64,000 nucleotides of DNA from Luteimicrobium xylanilyticum (GCF_009429125.1 NZ_CP045529.1:558001-622000); one strand, 5' to 3'. Positions 44,441-53,036 are shown, numbered from the stretch's first letter. The notes: generated by a model not told the origin, from the sequence alone. A program made the numbers and translations.

Positions 44441-46675
44441 TCACGACGACGAGCTCGTCGCGCCGCTGCTCAGGTCGTAGATCGTGACACCGTCGACGGT
44501 CTGCGACTGGAACGTGTCCTCGACCCACGAGGAGATCTCGGACGCCGCGTCGGAGCCACCCATCGAGCCGCCGAATCCCGATCCCGAGCTGATGTAGTAG
44601 TGGATCTCGCCCTTGGCGACGTACTCCTTGAACTGGGCGAGCGTCGGCGACGGGTCGGACCCGTTGAAGCCACCGATCGGCATCACCGAGTCGCCCGACG
44701 CGAGCTGGTAGCTCGCGGCGTTCTGCGAGCCGGTCGTGGCGGCGGCCCAGCGGTACTTGTCGGCGTCGGTCTGCAGGATCGTCGTGAGCTCGCTGCTCAC
44801 CGAGGTCCCGTTCAGCAGGCTGCTGCCGCCGCCTCCGCCGCCGCGCCCGCCGAAGCTCGCGCCGTCGCCCTGGGTCTGTCCGCCCTGCTGGGTCTGTCCG
44901 CCCTGCTGGGTCTGTCCGCCCTGCTGGGACTGGCCACCCTGGCTCGGCGGCTGCTGCTGGGACTGGCCACCGCCCTGCTGGCTCTGGCCACCGCCCCGCT
45001 GGGACTGCCCCCCGGGACCGCCGCCGAACCCGCCCTGACCGCCACCACCACCGGGACGTCCGCCACCGCCGCCGGGACCGAAGCCCGTCGACTGGACGTC
45101 CGGGCCCGCCGTCGGGAGGGAGCCGGTGTGACCTTCGGTGAGCGTCTGCACCGAGTACGCCGCGGGCCCGCCGAGCCCGACGACGACGGCCAGCGTGGCC
45201 GCCCCGGCCAGCACGACCCGGCCCGCGTGGTCGCGCGTCCCGATGAGCCTCCCGGCGAGGAGCGCGACCGCCGCGACGAACCCGCCGAACAGCACCACGA
45301 CCCGCAGCCACGGCAGGAACGACGACGACCGGTCGAGCAGGGTGTACGACCACGCCGCCGTCGCGAGCGTGGCCGCGGCGAGCACGGCCACCGCCCACCA
45401 CGAGTCCCGACGACGCCACAGCTGCGAGCCGCCGGCACCGACGAGGGCGGCGAGCGCGGGCGCGAGCGCCACCGTGTAGTACGCGTGGAAGATGCCGGAC
45501 ATGTAGCTGAACACGAGCCACGTCACGACGAGCCAGCCGCCCCACGCGAGGTACGACGCGCGGCGCAGGTCCGTGCGTCGGGCGCGAGCGGTGAGCGCGA
45601 GCCCGGCGACGAGGAAGATAGCGGCGGCGGGCGCGAGCCAGGCGATCTGGCCGCCGAACTCGGAGCCGAACAGCCGCCCGAGGCCCGTCGAGCCCCACAT
45701 GCCGCCCCCGGTGCCGCCCCCGCCGCCGCCGACGGACCCGGTCTCGTTCCCGGTGATCCGCCCGAAGCCGTTGTACCCGAACGTGAGCTCGAGGAACGAG
45801 TTGTTCTGCGACCCGCCGATGTAGGGGCGAGACCCTGCCGGCACGACGACCGTGAGCAGCACCCACCAGCCTGCGGTGACCACGAGGGCGCCGACGGCGA
45901 GCAGCGAGTCCCGGATGCGCCGGCCGAGCGACACGGGCGCCGCCCACAGGTAGGCGACACCGAGCCCGGGCAGCACGAGGAAGGCTTGGAGCTGCTTGGT
46001 CAGGAACCCGAGCCCGATCGCCGCGCCCGCGAGGAGCATCCACCGGGTCCGGCCGTCCTCGACGGCGCGCAGCACGCAGTACGTGGCCGCGGCCATGAGC
46101 GCGACGAGGAGCGCGTCCGGGTTGTCGAAGCGGAACATGAGCGTCGCGACCGGGGTGAGCGCGAGCGCCGCGCCGGCGAGGAACCCGGCGCCCGTCCCGA
46201 AGGACCGGCGCACCGCGGCGAACACGAGCCACACGCTCGCGACGCCGAGGAGCACCTCGGGCACGAGCACCGACCACGTGTTGAGCCCGAAGATCCGCAC
46301 CGAGAGCTCGGGCAGCCACAGGGAGGCGGGCGGCTTGTCGACGGTGATCGACCCCGCGGCGTCCGACGAGCCCCACAGGAACGCCGACCAGCTCTTCGAG
46401 CCGGCCTGGATGGCGGCCGTGTAGAACGAGTTGGACCAGCCGTTCGCGCCGAGGTTGACGAGCCAGAACACGGCGGTCGCCACCAGCATCCCGAGCAGCC
46501 CGAAGCGGGCGGGGCGGCTCAGGCGCCCGGGGCGGGCGCCGTCGTCGGGCGGGGTGGGCAGGCCCGACGCCGGTCCCTCGCCCGCCTGCACCGTCCCGGC
46601 CGTGCCGGGGGTCGTGGGGGAGACGGTGGCGGGTGCCGCTGGGGGCGACACGTGGGTGGTGTAGGGGACGGTCAT
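44441..46675 (-). CDS. GT39/ArnT-type membrane glycosyltransferase with Gly/Gln-rich insert
   Basis: 744 aa. A polyprenyl-phosphate-sugar-dependent glycosyltransferase with about 11-12 membrane helices. The GT39 signature loop contains the acidic substrate residues DKPPASLWLPELSVRIFG and MFRFDNPDALLVALMAA; GLGFLTKQLQAFLVLPGL is also typical. After the membrane part a low-complexity stretch (GGQSQQ/GGQTQQ repeats) joins an extracytoplasmic C-terminal domain of about 115 residues (YQLASGDSVMPIGGF ... IYDLSSGATSSSS), as in B. subtilis YkcB-like proteins. ATG 46675 overlaps the GT2-GtrA stop (ATGA). Together they would make and transfer an envelope sugar. Confidence 0.9.
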   Translation of the reverse strand: MTVPYTTHVSPPAAPATVSPTTPGTAGTVQAGEGPASGLPTPPDDGARPGRLSRPARFGLLGMLVATAVFWLVNLGANGWSNSFYTAAIQAGSKSWSAFLWGSSDAAGSITVDKPPASLWLPELSVRIFGLNTWSVLVPEVLLGVASVWLVFAAVRRSFGTGAGFLAGAALALTPVATLMFRFDNPDALLVALMAAATYCVLRAVEDGRTRWMLLAGAAIGLGFLTKQLQAFLVLPGLGVAYLWAAPVSLGRRIRDSLLAVGALVVTAGWWVLLTVVVPAGSRPYIGGSQNNSFLELTFGYNGFGRITGNETGSVGGGGGGTGGGMWGSTGLGRLFGSEFGGQIAWLAPAAAIFLVAGLALTARARRTDLRRASYLAWGGWLVVTWLVFSYMSGIFHAYYTVALAPALAALVGAGGSQLWRRRDSWWAVAVLAAATLATAAWSYTLLDRSSSFLPWLRVVVLFGGFVAAVALLAGRLIGTRDHAGRVVLAGAATLAVVVGLGGPAAYSVQTLTEGHTGSLPTAGPDVQSTGFGPGGGGGRPGGGGGQGGFGGGPGGQSQRGGGQSQQGGGQSQQQPPSQGGQSQQGGQTQQGGQTQQGGQTQGDGASFGGRGGGGGGSSLLNGTSVSSELTTILQTDADKYRWAAATTGSQNAASYQLASGDSVMPIGGFNGSDPSPTLAQFKEYVAKGEIHYYISSGSGFGGSMGGSDAASEISSWVEDTFQSQTVDGVTIYDLSSGATSSSS
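44880..44933. repeat. 18-bp tandem repeat inside the GT39 gene
   Basis: Two perfect and one diverged copy of CCGCCCTGCTGGGTCTGT (+ strand), with partial units on both sides. They encode the GGQTQQ repeats of the linker between membrane part and outer domain. Being a multiple of three, copy-number change would alter linker length without breaking the frame. Confidence 0.85.
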
Positions 46676-47985
46676 CGGGACACCTCCGAGGTGCGGGGCG
46701 CGAAGACCCAGGAGCGGAAGAGGACGAAGCGCAGGAGCGTCGCGCCGAGGTTGGCGGCGCACAGCACCACGAGCTGGGCGGCGCCGGACGCGCCGGGCGC
46801 CGCGGCGTGCAGGACCGCGAGCGAGCCCGCCGTGAGGGCCCAGCCGAGGGCGAACACGACGAGCCCCTGGCCGTGGTGGCGTGCGGCGCCGGTGCTGCCG
46901 CGGATCCCGAACGTGTGCCGCCGGTTGAGGCCGGTGTTGAGGACCGCGGTCACCGCGAGGGCGAGGAAGTTGGCCCACTGCGAGCCGAGGGGCTGGCGCA
47001 GGAGCAGGAAGAGCAGGGCGTACGCGACCGTGCAGACCACGCCGACGACGCCGAAGCTCAAGACCTGGTTGAGGAGCGTCTGGCGGCGGCTCAGCGCAGG
47101 CTGGTCGTCGGAGGTGCGCCGCGGGAGGGCGGCGCGGACCTCGTCGAGCGGGATGCGGCCCGCGTTGAGGTCGCGCACGAGACGCCAGATGCCGCGCAGG
47201 TCGGCTGTGGCGGTCGCGACGATGTCGACGCGGCTGTCGGGGTCGTCGACCCAGTCGACGGGCACCTCGTGGATCCGGAGGCCCGCATGCTCGGCGAGGA
47301 CCAGCAGCTCGGTGTCGAAGAACCAGCCGGTGTCCTCGACGAGCGGGAGGAGCTGGCGGGCGGCGTCGGCGCGGATCGCCTTGAAGCCGCACTGCGCGTC
47401 GGAGAACCGGGCGTGCAGCGTGCCGCGCAGCAGGAGGTTGTAGCCGCGCGAGATCAGTTCGCGCTTGGGACCTCGCACGACGCGCGAGCTCGCGCTGAGC
47501 CGGGACCCGATCGCGACCTCCGAGTGCCCCGACAGGAGCGGGGCGACGAGCGGGAGCAGCGCCGCGAGGTCGGTCGACAGGTCCACGTCCATGTAGGCGA
47601 GCACCGCGGCGTCGGACGAACCCCAGGCCGCGTGCAGGGCGCGGCCGCGGCCCTTGGCGTCGAGGTGCACGACCCGCAGGCCGGGCAGCTCGTCCGCGAG
47701 GCGGAGCGCGACGGCGAGCGTGCCGTCGGTGGACGCGTTGTCGGCGATCGTGAGGCGCGCCGGGAAGGGGAGACCGCCCGTCACGTAGGCGTACGCCCGG
47801 CGGACGGACGCCTCGAGCGTGCGGGCCTCGTTGTAGACGGGGATGACGAGGTCGAGCGCGAGACCCGTGGCGGGCCCCTCGTGCGCGGCGCCCGAGGGGA
47901 GGCGCCGTGCGGTGGGTCCCGGCGGCGCGGGCGCCACGACCTCGGGCGGCGCGGCCGCCTCGTGGGGGAGCTGTGTCGTCGTCAT
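46672..47985 (-). CDS. GT2 glycosyltransferase fused to GtrA domain
   Basis: 437 aa. Residues 40-280 form a DPM1-like family 2 glycosyltransferase: LDLVIPVYNEARTLEASV, LTIADNASTDGT, AAVLAYMDVDLSTDLAAL (metal-binding DxD), and SDAQCGFKAIRADAARQL. A linker (DLRGIWRLVRDLNAGRIPL) leads to the GtrA domain with four TM helices (about 300-430, NRRHTFGIRG, RFVLFRSWVFAPR). It should load a sugar onto polyprenyl phosphate and help flip it, supplying the GT39 enzyme translated from the overlapping next gene. ATG 47985 is preferred; in-frame sequence further upstream runs through the 21-bp repeats and is unlikely to be coding. Confidence 0.92.
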   Translation of the reverse strand: MTTTQLPHEAAAPPEVVAPAPPGPTARRLPSGAAHEGPATGLALDLVIPVYNEARTLEASVRRAYAYVTGGLPFPARLTIADNASTDGTLAVALRLADELPGLRVVHLDAKGRGRALHAAWGSSDAAVLAYMDVDLSTDLAALLPLVAPLLSGHSEVAIGSRLSASSRVVRGPKRELISRGYNLLLRGTLHARFSDAQCGFKAIRADAARQLLPLVEDTGWFFDTELLVLAEHAGLRIHEVPVDWVDDPDSRVDIVATATADLRGIWRLVRDLNAGRIPLDEVRAALPRRTSDDQPALSRRQTLLNQVLSFGVVGVVCTVAYALLFLLLRQPLGSQWANFLALAVTAVLNTGLNRRHTFGIRGSTGAARHHGQGLVVFALGWALTAGSLAVLHAAAPGASGAAQLVVLCAANLGATLLRFVLFRSWVFAPRTSEVSR

Positions 47986-48058
47986 GCCCACGACGATCCG
48001 CCTCGGACCTCGGCTGCTCCGGGGCGGACCCTGTGAACCCCCGGTGAACGCCGACGGT

Positions 48059-48163
48059 GACGCCGGGTTCGCCGAGTGCGACGCCGGGTTCGCCGAGTGC
48101 GACGCCGGGTTCGCCGAGTGCGACGCGGGGTTCGCCGAGTGCGACGCGGGGTTCGCCGAGTGC
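48059..48163. repeat. Five tandem 21-bp units
   Basis: Units start at 48059, 48080, 48101, 48122 and 48143. Consensus GACGCCGGGTTCGCCGAGTGC; the last two units carry GCGGGG in place of GCCGGG. A diverged sixth unit starts at 48164. They lie in the gap 47986-48437 upstream of the GT2-GtrA gene. No spacers, so not a CRISPR array. Every frame is open through the array only because 21 is a multiple of 3. Confidence 0.9.
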
Positions 48164-48176
48164 GACGGTGGGGTTC

Positions 48177-48274
48177 GCGGGTGGGTGCGGGGAGGTGGTT
48201 CGGGCTGTCGTGCTCCGGCCCGGGAGGCCGTGCGCACTCCTTGACGCCTTCACCACCTCACCGCACCCACCCGC
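48177..48274. repeat. 23-bp inverted repeat (one mismatch) next to the 21-bp array
   Basis: Arms 48177-48199 (begins GCGGGTGGGTGCGG) and 48252-48274 pair at 22 of 23 positions around a 52-nt centre. Directly follows the tandem array. Confidence 0.8.
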
Positions 48275-48311
48275 TCGACCGTCGCTCGCCGACACGTCGG
48301 CGTCGTTCGGC

Positions 48312-48359
48312 CGGTCACGATCGGCATCGAAGAGGGCTCGAGGCCGCCGATCGTGACCG
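48312..48359. repeat. Perfect 14-bp inverted repeat
   Basis: CGGTCACGATCGGC at 48312-48325 and its exact reverse complement at 48346-48359, with a 20-nt loop. Third nested structure in the same gap. Confidence 0.8.
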
Positions 48360-48375
48360 CTCACTCGAGACTCGC

Positions 48376-48411
48376 CGTCGCACTCGGCGGCCCCGGCGTC
48401 GCACTCGGCGG
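48376..48411. repeat. Two inverted copies of the 21-bp unit core
   Basis: CGTCGCACTCGGCGG occurs at 48376-48390 and 48397-48411, 21 bp apart. It is the reverse complement of the core of the units at 48059-48163. The two arrays thus face each other across about 210 bp and lie just past the 3' end of the kinase gene. Confidence 0.75.
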
Positions 48412-48437
48412 GCGCGGCGTCTGAGCCCCCCGCTGCG

Positions 48438-50144
48438 TCAGCGTGACGAGCGGGGGAGGCGGACCGTGAAGGTCGTGCCCGTCGGCGCCGGACCGGCGCC
48501 CGCCGTCGTGCTCTCGACCTCGATCGTGCCGTGGTGCGCGAGCACGATCGCGTGCGCGATCGCGAGCCCCAGTCCCGTCGACCCACCGACGCGGTTGCGT
48601 GACGTGTCGCCCCGGCTGAACCGCTGGAACAGGTCGGGGACGAGGTCCGCGGGGATCCCGGGGCCGTCGTCCTGCACGGTCACGACGACGTCGTCGCCGT
48701 CCGCGCGGACGCCGACCCGCACCCGCGTGCCGGGCGGGGTGTGGACGCGGGTGTTCCCGACGAGGTTGGTCAGCACCTGGCGGAGCCGGGCCTCGTCCCC
48801 GGAGACGACGAGGTCGTCGCGGGCCTCGTCGACGGTCTCGAGCCCCTCGAGCGTGTCGAGGTCCAGGGTGGTGAGGTCGACGGACTCGGCCATGGTGCCG
48901 TCGTCCGGGTCGCCGCCGAGGTCGAGCTCGTAGCGGTGGTCCGGGGAGGCGGCGTGCGCGTCGGTCACGGCGTCGACGGCGAGCGCGGTGAGGTCCACGG
49001 GCGCGCTGTCGAGGGGACGACCGGCGTCGAGGCGCGCGAGCAGGAGGAGGTCGTCGACGAGGACGCCCATGCGCCTCGCCTCGGACTCGATCCGGTCGAG
49101 GGACCGCGCGGTGCTGTCCGGCAGGGACTCGGGGGAGCGGCGGACGAGCTCGGCGTACCCCCGGATGGAGGCGAGGGGCGTCCGCAGCTCGTGGCTCGCG
49201 TCGGCGACGAACTGACGGACCTGCGTCTCGGAGCGGTGGCGCGCGGCGAGCGACGTACCGACGTTGTCGAGCATGCGGTTGAGCGCCGCGCCGACCTTGC
49301 CCACCTCGGTGCGCTCGTCCGTGTCGCGTGGGTCGACGCCGTGCAGCGCCCCGACCTCGCCCTCGGCGAGCGGGAGCTGGGAGACGTGCTCGGCGACGTC
49401 GGCGACGCGGTCGAGCGGGGCGAGCGACCGTCGCACCAGGAGCGAGCCCACGACCCCGGCGATCACGAGGCCGCCGAGCGCGAGCGCGACCTCGAGCAGC
49501 ACGAACCGCCGGATGGTGGCGTCCATGGTGGCGGTCGGGAGCGCGGTGACGGACGGCTGGCCGGTGCGGGTGGTCGTCGCGACGGCCCGGTACGAGCCGA
49601 GGTCGCCCACCGTGACCTGGTGGACCTTCCCGTCGTGCGGGACCGCGACCAGGTCGGCCACCTCGTCGTCGCTCAGCGCGACGAAGCAGCCCGACTCGTC
49701 GAAGAACCCCGCGTCGACGACCGTCCCGCCGGAGTAGAAGACGACGATCTGGCCCGCGCCCTGGCCGGGCGGCGGAGTCGACCCGCCCGGCAGGTTCGAG
49801 GTGTCGTCGCAGCGGGCCGCCATCTCCTGTGCGCGCTCGGTCCTCCGGCTGCTGGACCCGCTGTCGGCGGTGCTCGTCGAGTCCGAGCCGGTCGCGCCGT
49901 CGTCCGTCGAGCCGGACCCCGCGCCTGGCGCCGTGCCGCCCCCGCGGCCCGGGAAGTTCGAGGACCGCTCGGAGGCCGCGCGGAGCTGGTCGTCGAGCTG
50001 CCCGCTGAGCGACCCCCGCAGCGCGAGCGCGGAGACCACGGCGAGCACCGCGAGCAGGGCCACGAGGACGCCCGTCACCACCAGGACGAGCTGACGGCGC
50101 AGGGTCAGCGGCCCGCGCGCGTCGGCGGGTCGGGGCAGCCTCAC
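48438..50144 (-). CDS. Two-component sensor histidine kinase (TrcS-like)
   Basis: 568 aa. TM1 at about 18-42 (LVLVVTGVLVALLAVLAVVS). The extracytoplasmic sensor of about 160 residues has a Ser/Gly/Asp-rich segment and two Cys. TM2 is near 215-240 (LLEVALALGGLVIAGVVGSL). HAMP, then the H box ADASHELRTPLASIRGYAEL with the phospho-His, N box QVLTNLVGNTRVHTPP, G1 VQDDGPGIPADLV, F box FQRFSRGD, and G2 STGLGLAIAHAI. GTG 50144 overlaps the response-regulator stop (GTGA), so the two are cotranscribed. Confidence 0.93.
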   Translation of the reverse strand: MRLPRPADARGPLTLRRQLVLVVTGVLVALLAVLAVVSALALRGSLSGQLDDQLRAASERSSNFPGRGGGTAPGAGSGSTDDGATGSDSTSTADSGSSSRRTERAQEMAARCDDTSNLPGGSTPPPGQGAGQIVVFYSGGTVVDAGFFDESGCFVALSDDEVADLVAVPHDGKVHQVTVGDLGSYRAVATTTRTGQPSVTALPTATMDATIRRFVLLEVALALGGLVIAGVVGSLLVRRSLAPLDRVADVAEHVSQLPLAEGEVGALHGVDPRDTDERTEVGKVGAALNRMLDNVGTSLAARHRSETQVRQFVADASHELRTPLASIRGYAELVRRSPESLPDSTARSLDRIESEARRMGVLVDDLLLLARLDAGRPLDSAPVDLTALAVDAVTDAHAASPDHRYELDLGGDPDDGTMAESVDLTTLDLDTLEGLETVDEARDDLVVSGDEARLRQVLTNLVGNTRVHTPPGTRVRVGVRADGDDVVVTVQDDGPGIPADLVPDLFQRFSRGDTSRNRVGGSTGLGLAIAHAIVLAHHGTIEVESTTAGAGPAPTGTTFTVRLPRSSR

Positions 50145-50914
50145 GCGCCGCGCGTGCCGGCCCCGACGGGGACCTCGGCCTGCGACGCGGCCGGCTTCAG
50201 CACGTAGCCCACGCCGCGGAGCGTGTGGATCATGGGCTCACGGCCGGCGTCGATCTTGCGGCGCAGGTACGAGATGTAGAGCTCGACGATGTTGGCCTGG
50301 CCGCCGAAGTCGTACTGCCAGACGCGGTCGAGGATCTGCGCCTTGGACAGCACGCGCTTGGCGTTGCGCATGAGGTAGCGCAGCAGCTCGAACTCGGTGG
50401 CGGTCAGGTGGATCTCCTCGCCGCCACGCGTGACCTCGTGGGCGTCCTCGTCCATCACGAGGTCGCCCACGGTGATCGTGGAGTCGCGCTGCGCGGTCGC
50501 GGACCCGCTGCGGCGCAGGAGCGCGCGGATCCGGGCGACGACCTCCTCGAGGCTGAACGGCTTGGTCACGTAGTCGTCGCCGCCGGCAGTGAGACCGGCG
50601 ACGCGGTCCTCGACGCCGTCGCGCGCGGTGAGGAACAGGACCGGCAGGTAGGGGTGGGTCTGGCGGATTCGGCGCAGGACGGAGAGGCCGTCGAGGTCCG
50701 GCAGCATGATGTCGAGCACCACGACGTCCGGCTCGACCTGCTGGGCGAGCTTGATGGCGCCCTGGCCGTCGAGCGCAGCCTGGACGTCCCATCCCTCGTA
50801 CCGCAGGGCCGAGGTGAGGAGCTCTGCGAGGTTGGGCTCGTCGTCGACGACGAGGACGCGGACGGGCGAGCCGTCCGCACGGGTGAGCCGGGGGGCGCTG
50901 GAAACCGTGGTCAT
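50141..50914 (-). CDS. OmpR-family response regulator (TrcR-like)
   Basis: 257 aa. The receiver has VLVVDDEPNLAELL, the phospho-acceptor Asp in VVVLDIMLPDLDG, Thr in LFLTARDGVEDR and Lys in DYVTKPFSLEE. The winged-helix domain has LTATEFELLRYLMRNAKRVL and VELYISYLRRKID, ending IHTLRGVGYVLKPA. The sequence and the paired kinase resemble mycobacterial TrcR/TrcS. ATG 50914 starts the chain about 17 residues before the receiver. Its position just upstream of the glycosyltransferase cluster on the same strand makes envelope control plausible but unproven. Confidence 0.93.
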   Translation of the reverse strand: MTTVSSAPRLTRADGSPVRVLVVDDEPNLAELLTSALRYEGWDVQAALDGQGAIKLAQQVEPDVVVLDIMLPDLDGLSVLRRIRQTHPYLPVLFLTARDGVEDRVAGLTAGGDDYVTKPFSLEEVVARIRALLRRSGSATAQRDSTITVGDLVMDEDAHEVTRGGEEIHLTATEFELLRYLMRNAKRVLSKAQILDRVWQYDFGGQANIVELYISYLRRKIDAGREPMIHTLRGVGYVLKPAASQAEVPVGAGTRGA

Positions 50915-50978
50915 GCAGCCACTGTGAACCCCGTGTGTGGAACATCGCTGAAGCGAACCTGTGGAACGCCTGGGTGTG

Positions 50979-52127
50979 TCAGCTGGCGCCGAGCGCCCGG
51001 TAGGGCCGGGGGCCAGGGAGCGTGCCCCACCGCTGCGCCGCGCCGGTCAGCGCGGAGGAGCAGAGCGCGGCCGTGGCCGGCAGCACCTCCGTCAGCCGTG
51101 CCGCGCTCCACCGCCATCGTTGGACCAGGAGCTCCCGGTACGACGGCGACCGGCCGACAGGGCCGACGGCCGGGCGGTCCTCGTCGGCGCTGGCGAGCAG
51201 CCAGGCACCCAGCGCGAGGACGTACGCGCCGCACGCGGTCAGGACCTCGGCGCGCCACCCGGCGGCGTCGACCACCTCGGGCAGGTGCTCGCGCGCGCCC
51301 TCCTCGAAGGCCGCCAGGAGGGCCTCCGGGTAGCCGGCGGGCGGCTCGAAGACGCACCAGCACGTCGCGAACGGCAGCAGCGTGTAGGCGGCGTCGAGCG
51401 CCAGGTGATGGACGCTCGTGCCCTCGAGGTCCAGGAAGGTCCAGCCCGACGGCGTCCGCAGGGCGTTGTCGGGACAGGTGTCGCTGGGGGAGACGACGTC
51501 CGCGGGCCCCGGCGCGGACAGCGTCGCCATGCGGGCGACCTCGTCGGAGAGCCCGGCCGGCGTACCGGCGGCGCCGCCCAGCTCCTCGAGCGCGCGCGCC
51601 CCGCGCGAGAGCAGCGCCGCGACGTCCTCGTCCCTCGCCCCGTGCTCGTCGAGCAGGCGCCGGACGTGCGGGGCCCGGGCGGCGCTCCGGGCCGCCGTGC
51701 GTCCCAGCGCGCCTGCCCACGACAGCGACTCCGCCCACGCCAGGTCGCGGTCCTCGGGTGTCCCGGGCGCCAGCAGCAGGTCGGCGAGCGTCGGCCACGT
51801 GCCGGCGTCGGTCATCACGAGGAGCCGGTTCGCGTCGTCGTGGGCCAGCAGGTCGGGGGCCGCGTCGAGCGTGCGCAGCCCGACGAGCTCGCGCACGTAG
51901 CCGGCGGTGGCGTCGGCTCGCGCGCTCGCGTCGTCCGCGCGGGGGACGAACTGCTTGACGACGACGGTCTCGTCGTCCCGGCCGGCGACCCGAGCGCGCA
52001 GCACGAGCGAGCGCTCGGAGCCGCCGAGGTCGACGGGCTCGGTCAGGGGCAGCCCGACGGCGGCCGACGCGGCGGTCAGCGCGGACGCCGCGCGGCCTGC
52101 GTCGTCGGCGGGCGTCTCCTGTGCCAT
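50979..52127 (-). CDS. Phosphotransferase-fold (APH-like) protein
   Basis: 382 aa with the aminoglycoside-phosphotransferase/kinase-like fold. The N-lobe has VVVKQFVPRA with the likely ATP-binding Lys. The catalytic loop reads SPSDTCPDNALRT in place of the usual HGDxHPxN (Asp and Asn kept, His lost), followed by WTFLDLEGTSVHHLALDAAY for the metal-binding DxE segment. Altered loops of this kind occur in non-antibiotic small-molecule kinases, so no resistance is claimed. ATG 52127 lies 2 bp after the TetR stop, so the two form one transcript. Confidence 0.72.
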   Translation of the reverse strand: MAQETPADDAGRAASALTAASAAVGLPLTEPVDLGGSERSLVLRARVAGRDDETVVVKQFVPRADDASARADATAGYVRELVGLRTLDAAPDLLAHDDANRLLVMTDAGTWPTLADLLLAPGTPEDRDLAWAESLSWAGALGRTAARSAARAPHVRRLLDEHGARDEDVAALLSRGARALEELGGAAGTPAGLSDEVARMATLSAPGPADVVSPSDTCPDNALRTPSGWTFLDLEGTSVHHLALDAAYTLLPFATCWCVFEPPAGYPEALLAAFEEGAREHLPEVVDAAGWRAEVLTACGAYVLALGAWLLASADEDRPAVGPVGRSPSYRELLVQRWRWSAARLTEVLPATAALCSSALTGAAQRWGTLPGPRPYRALGAS

Positions 52128-52129
52128 GG

Positions 52130-52912
52130 TCAGGCGGTGGGTTCCGGCGGGACCGGTCCGGTGCCCGCGGTCGGGTGCGGGCGGTCGCTGCCGGCGAGGG
52201 CCGCGGCGAGGATGGCCTCGATCGCGAACGCCGACGCGTCGGCGAGGTCGACCGCGGCCGGGTCGAGGAGCCACTGGGTCTGCAGGCCGTCCATGACCGC
52301 GATGATCGAGCTGGCGGCGCGGTCGAGCGCGACCCCGTCGAGCTCGGGGTCGTCGACGGTCTCCCCGCGTGTGGCGGCCCGCTCGTGGACGGCCGTGCGC
52401 AGGGCGTCGGCGATGTTGCCGCGCAGGATCGTGAAGCGGTCGCGGACCCACTCGCTCGCGGGGTGCCCGTCGGTGACCGCCTCGCCCGTGAGGACCGTGT
52501 ACGTCTGGACGATGCCGCGCCGACCGGCGTTGACGCGCGCCGTCGTCACGAGGTGGCGGAACAGGTCGAGGCCGCCGGGGATGTGCTTGCCCTCGAGGTG
52601 CTCGACGTCGACCTGGTCGCGGTACTCGAGGACGGCCCACAGGAGCCGGTCCTTGGAGCCGAAGTGGTGGAGCACGCCTGCGTGGGTGATCCCGACCTGC
52701 GCGGCGACCTCGTGGAGCGAGCCGTTGTGGTAGCCCCTCGAGCCGAACACCCGGGTCGCGGCGCGCAGGATCTCCTCACGGCGCTCGGCGGTGGCACGGC
52801 GGGGGCGACGGGCGCGGGACGCGCCCGTGGGTGCCTGCCCGATCCCGGCCGGCGGAGTGGCCGGGACGGTCGCGACGGTGGCGGAGACCGCGTCGTCTGT
52901 TCCGCTCTTCAT
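52130..52912 (-). CDS. TetR-family regulator
   Basis: 260 aa. After a disordered 35-residue leader comes a typical TetR DNA-binding domain: REEILRAATRVFGSRGYHNG, then SLHEVAAQVGITHAGVLHHF and GSKDRLLWAVLEYRD. The C-terminal ligand domain is of the TetR_C_6 kind seen in regulators of sugar-hydrolase clusters. ATG 52912 is chosen over the GTG at 52924; the start is not certain. It is divergent from the GH3 glucosidase, with a palindromic operator in the gap, so it most likely represses the beta-glucoside genes and its own. Confidence 0.9.
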   Translation of the reverse strand: MKSGTDDAVSATVATVPATPPAGIGQAPTGASRARRPRRATAERREEILRAATRVFGSRGYHNGSLHEVAAQVGITHAGVLHHFGSKDRLLWAVLEYRDQVDVEHLEGKHIPGGLDLFRHLVTTARVNAGRRGIVQTYTVLTGEAVTDGHPASEWVRDRFTILRGNIADALRTAVHERAATRGETVDDPELDGVALDRAASSIIAVMDGLQTQWLLDPAAVDLADASAFAIEAILAAALAGSDRPHPTAGTGPVPPEPTA

Positions 52913-52942
52913 GGCCGCAACCATATCGTGACCCGACGGGAG

Positions 52943-52960
52943 TTACTAACGAGTCAGTAA
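52943..52960. promoter_or_regulatory. Likely TetR operator
   Basis: TTACTAACGAGTCAGTAA: 8-bp half-sites TTACTAAC and GTCAGTAA with a 2-bp centre and one mismatch. This is the classic TTACTnAC-n2-GTnAGTAA layout of TetR-family sites. It lies 31 bp before the TetR start and 77 bp before the GH3 start. Confidence 0.75.
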
Positions 52961-53036
52961 GTGTGGTTGTATGGCGCTCGTCAACGAGCCACGGCGTCGG
53001 AGCCGGGGCCGCGAAGCCCACGACGGGAGCACGCGA

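Noticed and set aside
48059-48163. Possible CRISPR array
   Set aside because: The 21-bp units are directly adjacent without spacers, and no cas genes are nearby.
44441-48586. A single 1381-codon open frame covering the GT39 gene, antisense-like sequence of the GT2 gene and the 21-bp repeats
   Set aside because: Only the GT39 part has protein-family signatures. The rest is read through another gene in the wrong frame; 21-bp periodicity and high GC simply remove stops.
50979-52127. Aminoglycoside resistance gene
   Set aside because: The catalytic loop deviates from resistance enzymes, and the context is a sugar-utilisation regulator, so only the fold is claimed.
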